A stretch of DNA of 64,000 nucleotides from Tetranychus cinnabarinus (Eukaryota; Arthropoda; Arachnida; Trombidiformes; Tetranychidae), in assembly GCA_022266195.1 (NCBI GenBank), contig WHVY01000006.1:2914001-2978000 (forward strand), written 5' to 3'. The notes below the pieces were generated by a model. That model did no database searches. It was not told where the DNA came from and was given only the letters and a program-made list of their open reading frames with translations. Shown here in pieces: positions 12,083 through 22,500 of this stretch. Both the position numbers and the translations under genes were made by a program. The first letter of the stretch is position 1. Every line of letters starts with the position of its first letter.

Positions 12083-14076
12083 ATGAATAGGTAAGTGTAA
12101 TTGATCTATTTATTTTTGTCATTTTATTTAGATTGTTTGTTTTATCTAAATACAGGTTAAAGAAAAATCAGAGCTTTTTGGAGCCAACATCGTCTTCACC
12201 ATTGCCTTCACTTCTATCAGCATCCTCAAGTTCAACACATTCATCCAGATCTCTATCTCCATCCCATTATTCATCTTCAGATGTATCGTTTACATCATCA
12301 TCATCAGGATCATTCAAAGACTCACGTCCACCCTCTCCAGTGCTATCACCAAAAGAGTCTACAAAATTGCCATTCTTATCTTCAAAAATGGACAGAGATA
12401 TAAAGAGCTATAACCACAATTTGTCAATATCTGAGGATATGTTTTCTGACTTTAGTGTTGAAAATCTTCGCAGTGGAACTCCTCATCTCGATGAACTTTT
12501 AAGGTCCAAATGTACTGTAGATTTGAAAAACAATGACCTTTCTCAACTTTCATTTAAGCATGTGCAATATATGCTGGATGACAACCAAAAGTTATCTGAT
12601 GAGGTCTCAGCGCTGAAAGCAAAACTGAATGTTATCAACGCGGATTATGTAAATCTCTCGTGTCAATATCAACAACTTGAATCAAAGTGCCAAACACAAA
12701 ACAAGGAATTGATTGAACTTGAAGGAAAAGTATCAGCTCTAACTGTCAAACTAAAAGCTGAAAGTGAAGCTAAACTTGAAGTCCAAACCAAATTAGCTTT
12801 AGCTGAATCGACAATAGAATCGCTGAACAGACAAATTGGAGAATTAAGTAAAAGTGATTCGACGGCCAGAATACGAGAAAATTACGAAGCAATGTTAAAT
12901 AGAATACAGCAACAACATGAAAATGAGATTATTTTATTAAAAGGAGAAAACGAAGGTTTGAGATATGAATTGGAAACCAGACAAGCAGAGATAAACAAGT
13001 TGAAAGCTGATAGAAATTCTGATAACTTATCAAGTGTGAGTGATCTCAAGCGAAGTTATGAAAAAATCCTCCAAGATACTCATGACAAAAAAGAATATGA
13101 ATCTATGTTGAAGAAAAAGGATGAAGAAATCGAATCTCTACAAAGGGAAATTATTGGACTGAAAAGCAATACATCAAATCAATCATCAGCTCCATCATTC
13201 TCTGATAATAGTTGTAAATGTGTAAAAAAGACACTGTCTCAAAGCGATAGTGATTATGTAGCAGAACTCAAGGAAGAATTTGAAAAATGTTTAGTTAATC
13301 TTCAAACTCGCCGAACACAAATTGCCTCACTACAATCCCAATTGACTGGGGTCAAAAAAGACAATACAGAACTCAGAGAGAAGTTGAAAGAGACCGAGAA
13401 AAAACTTTCTGAAACCAACGAATTTTTAAGCAGTGCTCATGAACCATGGCTTAAAGAAGTCGAAGCTCGATATGAAGCTCAATTTGAGAGAGATTTGAAA
13501 GAAGCCATCAGAGTTATGGATAAAACACAAAGAGAAGAAATGGAAAGATCATTTAATCAACGTTTGGAGGAATATGTGAATCAACTGATTGATTATATCC
13601 AATCATTTTCTGACACAGACTACACAGAGCGAGACCAAGATCAAATGCACTTTATTTTTGCTCCTTTGAGGAAACTTTGGACTGCAATCAACTGTAATCT
13701 AGATGACCGTCTTAATGAACTTGACCAAAAACAACAATCCATGTTAGAAGCCAAAGAAAATTTGGAGAGAGCTTTAATTTTATCAAGAAGCTTAGACACT
13801 TCAGTTCCACAGTCATCTTTAATCCACCAGGAACTAGAAAAGATCAAAGAGGATGGAATGCACATGAAAGCTAAATTACACAAATATAAAAAACATATCC
13901 ATCGTCTAGTGGAAAGACATGAAAGAAAAATGGAAGATTTGCAGAATCAATATGTCAAAACTATAACCGAAAAGGAAAGAGAATTTAAAAGACGCGAAGA
14001 ACAACTAATTAAGGAACTGAGTAATGATCCATTAGCTATTTGTCGGAAACTTTCCAGGCATGTCAACTCACATTAA
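12083..14076 (+). CDS. Unrecognised coiled-coil protein
   Basis: Predicted from a two-base-phase splice: a mini exon 12083-12090 (ATG plus 5 nt, then GTAAGTG) joined to 12156-14076 after a TACAG acceptor, giving 642 aa. An unspliced alternative would start at ATG 12133. Residues 1 to about 90 are Ser/Pro-rich and disordered. From about residue 140 to the end the protein is almost continuous heptad-type coiled coil (Glu/Lys/Leu/Gln-rich), broken by a Ser-rich linker near 345-365 and by a Trp/Pro-containing stretch (HEPWLKEVEARYEAQFERDL) near 437-456. No enzymatic domain is visible. The length and architecture would suit a centrosomal, cytoskeletal or Golgi scaffold, but I cannot name the family. 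It converges on the cytochrome b5 gene, with only about 230 bp between the stops. Confidence 0.8.
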
Positions 14077-14303
14077 TCATTAAATTGTAAATGTAAATGG
14101 ACGATCTTGTACTTTAGTTATGTTGTGTTTATATTATTTATCTCAATACCATTTTGCACCAGGTTAACCAGACAAGGTTTACAACATTGAAAAAAGTCTA
14201 ACATTTTGCATGTTATATCGACAACAAATTGCGACGTTTCGTGTAATATTAAAAAGAGAATTATTTATATGTAAAGATGAACAAACGTCCAAAATGACGT
14301 GAT

Positions 14304-14761
14304 TTAGATTATACAGCATCTAGAATTTGTGGTGGCTACGGACTCCTCTTTGGATTTCTGTTCAAATCGGTCCTCTTCATGGAGCTCACCAATTTTATAC
14401 TTTTCCATTAATGTGCGAGCATCTGTTGAATGACCAACATCTTCAAAATCCTCTGTTGAATCTCCTCCTGCTTTCTCTAATAAAACTTCTTCTCCACCAG
14501 GATGCTGATGAAAAATGGATGGAAAGATAAAATAAAATTAGTCCAAAATTGTGGCAAAACAAAAGACAATACACTAAACAATCATCAATAAAGTGAGACG
14601 TAGCAGGTTTAATAAGAAATATCCATCAAGATAAATTAGCCTACCTCTTCAAGGAATGAGGTAACATCATAAACACTGTTGTTAATCACAATCCAAGTTG
14701 ATGATCTATCCTTGTGTTGTTCAACTTCAGATAGACGATATATTTTGGTTTCTTCAGTCAT
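14304..14761 (-). CDS. Cytochrome b5 with CaaX-like C-terminus
   Basis: Two exons, 14761-14645 (39 codons) and 14504-14304, joined at a GTAG donor and a CATCAG acceptor in phase 0, give 105 aa. The heme-binding domain is clear: HPGGEEVL supplies the first axial His and VGHSTDAR the second. Microsomal and outer-membrane cytochromes b5 continue into a hydrophobic C-terminal anchor. Here the reading frame instead ends soon after the heme domain in a charged linker and a final Arg-Cys-Cys-Ile-Ile. CCII fits a CaaX prenylation box (Ile at the last position would favour geranylgeranylation), and the extra Cys could be palmitoylated. The protein would donate electrons to desaturases, P450s or similar partners at a membrane, held by lipid rather than a helix. 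An undetected downstream exon encoding an anchor is the main alternative. Confidence 0.87.
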
Positions 14762-15578
14762 GATGAATGAATAATCTGAACCCGAGTGATGATAGTTACA
14801 ATAACACAGTAAATGAATAAAAAAGAATTGAATACTTCAAGTATCAAGAAGATAAATGACAAAAAAATTAAATTACTGCTGCGGATGTTTCAACCTTAAC
14901 AACTGTTTGCACACTCTCCATGCGGAGCAAGCATACCACGTGGCAAATTTGGAGGAGGATTTAAGTTACCAAAATTAATCAAAGAAGGGTGTTCCTTTTG
15001 TTATTACATTTAACTAATTTTAGATTTGATTTTATCCATTTTGGAATTGATCAGTCATTGTAAATTGAACTGGACTTGACTTTGAGAATGTTTTGAACTT
15101 TTCTGTTCATCAATTGACCTTTAATTTTATTACCTCGGTTGTATCTTTTATTGTATTGACCTTTGATGAAATGAATTTTAAAAACCTAATTCTGTTCTAT
15201 CTTTATATTAATTATCTTGAATAAATTTTATACTGAAGAATTATGAATTTGTCACGGAAAAATTGGGTTGAAAGGTTAAGTTTTATGTATAAAATAACTA
15301 ATGATTAGCGAATTTACATCGAATTTTATGGCAATAAGAATTAAGATTGATCATGATTTGAGATCAAGGAATTGAATAAAATGCATATTTATAAGTATAA
15401 TTCCTATTGTACAAATAAGCATAAATCAAGATAAAATAATGACTGGTGTGACTTGGGGAGAAGAAATGGTAAAAATTGACATAAAAGTTGACAATGAGAG
15501 TTAAATTGATTATCTGAGATTTCAAGACGAGATATTTCCGTAAAAGTTGTAGAATGATTAAAAGATTAAATAGAGAGA
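14762..15578. other. Region upstream of cytochrome b5
   Basis: No supported gene. On the minus strand, about 14876-14990 holds an open stretch ending in ...GMLAPHGECANSC and a stop. It has no upstream ATG except the internal one, so at most it is a 12-codon uORF in the cytochrome b5 leader. The left part should contain the 3' end of the Mtl gene. Confidence 0.35.
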
Positions 15579-16619
15579 TCACATAAGGTTACACAGTTTT
15601 TTGTTGTTGTGGTAAGGATGAGAGGCTAAAGGTTTAAGAATTGCTCGAACAGCTTCATCGAAGACTTGTTTGACACCTCTTTGAGTTAACGCTGAACATT
15701 CAAGGTATTTATAAGCTCGAATCTTTGAGGCCATTTTTATACCTTGTTCACGTTTGATTGGTGCGAGCCCTTGAGAGCTGAGATAGTTAAGAGTTTCATT
15801 ATCCTCTCTTAGATCTATTTTGGTCCCAACGAGAAGTATTGGTGTATCCGGACAATGATGTCTTATTTCAGGATACCATTTGGTTAGGATATTGTCAAAT
15901 GAGGAAGGTGACACAACGGAATAACAAATGATGAAAACATCTGTTTGTGGATAACTTAAGGGTCGAAGTCTATCATAATCTTCTTGGCCAGCAGTATCCC
16001 ATAATCCTAGAGTAATGGTCATTCCCTCGAATACAAGTGTAGCCGAATAATTGTCAAATCTGGTAAAAATAATAAAAATATAGAATTGTAATTGTTACAA
16101 AAGATAGATAAATAAATTGATAATAAATAGATAATCCATAAATATCGATGAAATGCAGCAAAATGCAATTTCTACTTCTACCGTCATAGGAAATTTATCG
16201 ATAAAATGTTCAGTAAATGAGCCAATATACAGCTATAATTACATTATGCTTTCAAGGAAACACTCGATATCCAATAAGCATATTATCAACGTAAAAGAAT
16301 ATGTAGATTTGGATTGAAATAAATAAGAAAGGCTATCAGCTAAATAGGTTTGGTTTGGACATTGCTTTAGTTATGGTAGGTAGTAAAAGTCGGACTGGTT
16401 ATTATGAAGGTTGTTAAATATGTAAAACACAAGGATACTTGATGACGATTAACAATCTACTTACACAGTTGGAACATATTCACCAGGAAATTCCTCGGTT
16501 GTATAACTAATTAAAAGGCAAGTTTTACCGACAGTACCATCACCAACCACAACACATTTTATTGGTTTATTGATAATGCACTGGTTACTGCTGACGGGAG
16601 GTTTATTGTTAACTTGCAT
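15579..16619 (-). CDS. Mtl: Rho-family GTPase, Mtl/MIG-2 type
   Basis: Two exons, 16619-16465 and 16059-15579, join as GT|A (Val) within the switch I region and give 211 aa. All GTPase motifs are present: P-loop GDGTVGKT (residues 26-33), switch I YVPTVFDNY, DTAGQED, GTKIDL and ECSALTQRG. The Rho insert region (LNYLSSQGLAPIKREQG) is also present. A Thr where Rac has Ala in the P-loop, together with SALTQRG and a C-terminal CaaX (CNLM), match the Drosophila Mtl / C. elegans MIG-2 group better than Rac1 or Cdc42. The protein starts with about 18 extra residues before the usual PIKCVVVGDG start. Family members are membrane-bound after prenylation and control actin in migrating cells and axons. 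The ATG is the first in frame, and the sequence upstream has no obvious exon. Confidence 0.93.
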
Positions 16620-17132
16620 TATTAATCAAGTTATCAAGGTTAATCATTATCCAAAATAGTACATCGAAAATAAAAAATTGATGGCACTCAAGCAAACTAA
16701 AAATACAAAAAGATTAACACCAAAACATAAACAAGTAAAGGACCCAAGCAAGCTGAGAAAAAAAGAGAGTTCAGTGGAGGCTAGTGACCATAGTAACGAG
16801 TCTTTATTTCAAAGAAAAATGTTATTCGAACTGTTATTTTGACCATTTTTCTGTTCAAAAATTTACTTTGAGTGCCTTAACGCTGAAAATTGATCTCGAA
16901 TGAATAAATATTTTTGAAAACTCAAACACCTACAAATACGATCGCTAGATAACCAGCAACAGTTTTAAATCCTAATTGAGAATTGAAAAGCACGAAATTC
17001 ACTGATTTTAAAAGCTATTATGGAAAAGATAAATAAATTGAGAAACCATGACATTATTGGTTCTGAGTACTTTAATTGGGAAGTACAAATTATCATATAC
17101 AAATTTCATATAAAAAATAGATAATACAAAGC
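16620..17132. other. Mtl upstream / PDE6D downstream spacer
   Basis: About 510 bp of AT-rich sequence. It must hold the Mtl promoter and 5'UTR and the 3'UTR of the prenyl-binding protein gene. No further structure recognised. Confidence 0.4.
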
Positions 17133-18166
17133 TCAGGATGTTGCAAAACCATCATAAAATACTCTAATAAGACCTTTATGAAATTCAAGCTCTTGGTCAC
17201 AATATTTGCTTTCGATCATCAGTTGGCCACTGCAAAAAAATAGATAAAAGATGAACAATGGTGAGTGAAATGAAATAAAATTTTCGTTTTGATAGGTTAA
17301 TTTTGATTCAACATACCTTAGAGCGTCAAAAGGCATATTCATGACATCAGGTGAAGAGGTTAACATGATCTGCCAAGTATAGGCAGACTTTTCTTTCACT
17401 TCTCCAAATTCAATGAACCATTCTGTGAACGAGAAGATAACAATAGCAAATAATGATCACATAAATCATTAATAAGAAAATTCAATTTTTAAGAAAAGAA
17501 AAATATGTTTATATTCACATTTATCATTAACTTACCTTCTAAACATTTATTTTTGAAAAGAAGACGCTTTTTCAAATTGAAATTCTGCATGGCTTGAGTA
17601 GATGAGAATACTATTTCCATCATAATATCACCAGTCCTTTCGTGGATATTTTTTTCTAAATGAACTGTAAGAGGAATGAAGAATTAGATTTTAAATCATA
17701 AATAACAACGAAGATGATTAATTTCCTTACCTTTAAAGTCCTCTTTTGTTTTTGTCAAGTCTTCTTTTGTAGACCAGAGAACTTCTTTACTTTCAGGATC
17801 TTTCAAGCTTACTCGATGTCTGAAATGAAAGAAAATTGAAATTTAATAGAATTTTCAAAATTTAAAATAAAATTTAACTTACAATTTAAATCCTTCTGCT
17901 AAAATTTGTGATCTTTCCTTTTCTTTTTTCTCCTCTTCGCTGATGGATTCACTCATGTTGACAGTTTCCTTTTTAGATTTTGCATAAGGATTATATCTTT
18001 TAGATAGACGATTCTGTTCCAAATAATAAAATGTCAAAATAAGTAAAAAGAAATGATTCAATTAAATTCGATTGATAATTAAACAAACAAAAGTACGATT
18101 GAAAATTAACAAGCTGAGAAAATAAACACGACCAGATGTAAACATATTTACCTTTTTGGTTACCAT
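17133..18166 (-). CDS. PDE6D: Prenyl-binding protein, PDE6-delta family
   Basis: Six exons (18166-18152, 18013-17883, 17819-17731, 17664-17536, 17422-17317, 17229-17133), all with good splice sites and matching phases, give 188 aa. The core follows human PDE6D closely: ILAEGFKL, EVLWSTKEDL, FSSTQAMQNFNLKKRL.F.NKCLEEWFIEFG, TWQ, then an IESK...IRVFY end. PDE6D is an immunoglobulin-like beta-sandwich that extracts farnesylated or geranylgeranylated proteins from membranes and ferries them through the cytosol; Arl2/Arl3 release the cargo. The first exon adds MVTKK and an in-frame basic stretch. A second in-frame ATG at 17956 (MSESISEEE) aligns with the usual family start and would give 164 aa, so either start, or both through alternative first exons, is possible. 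The C-terminus carries a few extra residues (DGFATS) beyond the human end. Confidence 0.92.
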
Positions 18167-19543
18167 GACGATTACCAGAAAATATCACCCAGAATAAAGG
18201 AATTGGGAATAAGAATGATTTATAATTGAACAATTAATAAAACAAAGGAAAAAACTAATGTAAAATTGTGTAAATTGACGGTGAACTAAAAACGACTAGT
18301 GGACTCTTCAAAGTAAACAAATTCTAAAAAGAGTTTCGAATGACATTCAACAAAGTTACGCTTTCTTCTTGAACTTTCTGACTGTAAAGCCACTTAAAAT
18401 TAAACTTCTTAAATTATATTTCCTGATTTTTGGCGATACAGAAGTAAAGGAGATAAATTACACGTAAATTGTTCGTATATTTCAGCCGTGAATCACTTAA
18501 AAAAAGAAGATTAAATCGGTTTATATTTAATTTATTGTTATCATTTCATTTGGAATCTTACAGATTTTAATGCGCTTAACAATTTAAGTTGGTTGTTTAC
18601 ATTCAACATACAAATATTGCAAATCACTCGTCAAACATTCCCAATAACAATTAACTTGATCATTTATTATATGATTTTGAGTATATTAATGTTGATGTTT
18701 TTTTTGTAAGATGATGTCAGTTTTAAAGCGACTAGCGAAGTTTTCTTATGGATAAGGTGGAGAAAAATGTCTAAAGGCAGAAACCTGGAGAAATAATAAT
18801 ATACGATTCCATTGATGTTTGGTGGTCAACTAAGTTCTTATGCTTTCCAAATTTTTTGATTCCAAATGAGCGAAATTAAGCAAATTTAAGGTAAAAGAAC
18901 TTAGATGACAACCTATTTACTGAATTTCATGATTTCCAATGTTGAACTACTCCAAGACAAATAAAATAAATAAACATTATAACAGTAATCTGGCCATACA
19001 GATGAATCCTGTTAAGCTAAGAAGGTCCCCGAGTCGAGGACACTTTTCACGCTCTTTTTAGATGCTTCCTTGCCAATGTTTTTATAATATGATATTTATA
19101 AGTGAATGTATATTAATTGTTATTTCAATCACAGACGGTTGTAGAGCAGAGTTCACTGTGAGGATAATTTTGAGTACCAATCGATCTGTCACCATTGACA
19201 GATTATGTGTGTGTTTGTGTTCCTTCGAGAGTGAAATAGTAATTATCAATTTAAAATTATCCAATATTTTGATGGTTTACTTGGGTCTGTTGTTTCTGTA
19301 TTTGTTTGTATAAACTGAACAAAAATGAGATTCTAACTAGCCTGATGTATAATAAATATTTATCTGAAAAAGAAAAATACTGAAAAAAGGAGGAAGATTG
19401 AGAAGATAAATAAAAATGGAAAGTAAATAGAGGAAAAAAAGAATAAATCTGAGTTCAGTGGTCCGAGAGATGAGATTAATGACTATGAACATGGTGACGG
19501 TTATCTAGAATGAATGGTAAAACTGGAATTTCCTTTTTTTACT
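18167..19543. other. Intergenic region, nothing recognised
   Basis: Contains the PDE6D 5' side and the INPP5F 3' side. A near-perfect 17-bp palindrome (gtccccgagtcgaggac, 19025-19041) is the only GC-rich landmark. Short ORFs here lack domain features. Confidence 0.35.
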
Positions 19544-22500
19544 CTAAATAAAGATGATTGTGGTTTTTTCGTAATTTTTACCACACGCTTTTGGATCGTA
19601 TACTTGAGTTGATTGTTGATTCTCACTAGAATAATGTGACCTTAGGTTAAGCCCAAAGGAATGTACACCTTTAGCTATTCGAGAAATTGGTGAAAGGATG
19701 AGATCTTTTTTCATTAAAATGGGCGAAGATAACGGATTATTTGACAGGTTAGAGGAACTGTTAATGTTAAGCGCTAGACGATTCTCTTGACTTTGACCTA
19801 AAGCCATCTCACTGTGTGATGTTTTCATCTTAATAGGAGTTATTTGTAAAGTTGTGGATGATTTTGCACATGATGGGTCAGGAATGTCGTCAGTTTTGCC
19901 GATTCTATTTTCCTCATTAGCAGGTAAACCAGATAATGCAGCGCAAGAGGCACTGCTGGTGTTACATAAAGTTCTCGTGGACAAAGTTTCAAAAGACTCG
20001 ATATCTTCAGAGGATTTGGATAATTTACGGGCTCTTGGTTGATTGGTTGGTGAAGGTGGACTAACCTCGAATCCACTTCCAGGGTCAGATATTTCAATCT
20101 GAGGAGCTCGTGGTTGAGATGTTGATGGAATTGAAGGATATTTTCCTCTCAATGGGAGAGATGTCAAACTTTCCGAGGCTTTTCGATGAAGCTGTTTAAG
20201 GCCAGCTTTGTTCATGGCGTCAATGACAAAGTCATCAACATCTTTTAAAAGAGATTTACGATTTTTACCTCTATGACCATGAGAGTTATTAGCATTTCCC
20301 GATTCCTCATAATCGGGCTTCAGTGGGGGACTAATTGTTAATATACCACAGCTTTCGAGTAAAGTGTCATTACCAGCTAATGAGAGTGCTGCGGCGTTTT
20401 GGAATGGCAAAGATCTTGGTTCTTCACAAAGAGAGCCCAAAATGATGTCATCGGTATCTTCTAAGTCACTACACTCTGAATAGTCTGATGAAAGTGTCCT
20501 TTCAGTTAAGAAGACTGATGATGCGTTTGAAGCAATACTTGCTTGTTGATCACGAAACATACGTGTTCGATTTGATTTACGAAGTGATTCATCTTCTGAT
20601 ATCTCATCTGTTGTAACGCCAACAGCTCCTTCCCATTCTTCATCGTAGATATCTTCTTCCGAAGAGGCAACTGAAGTATCAACACCTGCAAATGACTGGA
20701 TCGACTCGAGTCGTTGTTCACTAACAGTTCCTAGAGCCAAATGAGGATTACTTCGAGCGTTACCAGTCAATTTACCCTTAAAACGAGCCAATTGACAGGA
20801 AACATTATTCAATGCTCGCGATCCAACATTTTTTAAATTCAGCAAATTACCATCGGAAATATTTCGAGGAAGTAAGCTTGAACCACCTTTTTGTCCGACT
20901 GAAGAATGTGTATAATGGCGAACTTTACGAGGTTGCATCGATCCTTGACTGGTTGGCTGTTTACCAGCAAAAGAGACAGTTTTACTTTTACGTTTCTCTA
21001 GTCGACCTTCGTAAAGAGGAACATTCAACGATTTAACGCAAAGAGCAACTTTAAATGATTCACAAATGGCTTTTAAAGAATCAATAGATTCCTGAGGTGT
21101 TCTCACGGGTATTGCCATGTTGTTAAAGAAACGAGTATTTGTTGGCCGAAACATATGGAAATAACCAGACTGTCCATTGACTAGGTAATGAAAGCGAATA
21201 CAGTAGCTTTGTTTTTGTAATTTTGATGAAAGCGATGAAAAAAGTAGTTGCGCACCTGGTTCGGGTCCAAATTCAATTTTTTCTAAATCTTCTAATAATA
21301 CTTTTTGATACTTTGTGATTCGATCAGTTTGATCATCATACTCAGCTACATAGTAGCAATCTTTGGTTAATATTAATACAGTATCCATTTCAATGGATGG
21401 ATGACTTGTGTCGTTTGATGGATCAGCATCAATTAAAGGCCATCCACCTAGGATAACCTCATTTTCTGGGATAAGTATTTTTTTACAATCTTCAATGACT
21501 TGTTTAACTCGTTCATGGTGTTCAATGTCTTCATCGTCATCATCATCACCATAAACATTTTCACTGTCTGGGCTTCTTAAGTCGCTATCACTTATTGGGT
21601 TACCCTGCATCATATCAATCGCAGCTTGTCGATAAGCATCTTTAAACCGATTTTGAAGATACCGTGAAGCTGAATTGTAACTATCCTTAACCATACCAGC
21701 AAGACGTCTTTCTCCTGTTCGTGTGTAATCACCTTTGAGGGCATTTGTTCCAGCATATTGACGACTAATTGAATCACCATTATTAGCCCACATTATTTGG
21801 AATATACGACGACAGTTTGGTGGAAGTTCACTATCCGGACATAAAACTCCGAGTTTGGAGAACTGTGTATAATAAGAATGAAAAACCGATATAGCAAACA
21901 AAATAGGTTTTATTAGTCAAGCTGAATATAAATCAAGGATTAATAATTGTTTAACCTTTTCGTGATTTTACTAACCTGAGTATCCATAACTGTTCGTGCG
22001 ATGGCAGTTTGTGCAATATTTGTTCGATCAAGGCAGTCAATGCAATTGACACGAAATACACCATCTTGTGATTGAATAACTCCTTGATCATCAACCCAAC
22101 AGTATTTCATGTCTCGTATTATATCTTTAATATTTGCAATTAATATAGAAACGTTTTCAAACTTCATTCCCCGACTTTAAATGAAAAAAAAGAAATGTCA
22201 GTTAGTATATATTTCAATGAATTTTAGAAGCAAAATAATAATAAAAGTTAAAGAGTTTGGCAAAGGTTTAAATTTCTCATTGGTAAAAAAATAAATTTTC
22301 AATAAAGTTACACTAAATTTAATGAAGTATATGAATGAAATTGATTTTCAATGCAAAGTGATTGATAAATGATAAAAACAAGAGGTCACTAAAATCAAAG
22401 GATATCGAGAATATTGACTGAATTACTAATCAAGCTAATCAATATGCTTCAAAAATCTGACCAAGAGAAAAAGAAAGAAAGAAAAGAAAGAAAAAATCAT

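Noticed and set aside
14876..14990. Open stretch ending ...APHGECANSC upstream of cytochrome b5
   Set aside because: Looks protein-like but has an in-frame stop shortly upstream and no donor or acceptor partner found. Kept only as a possible uORF.
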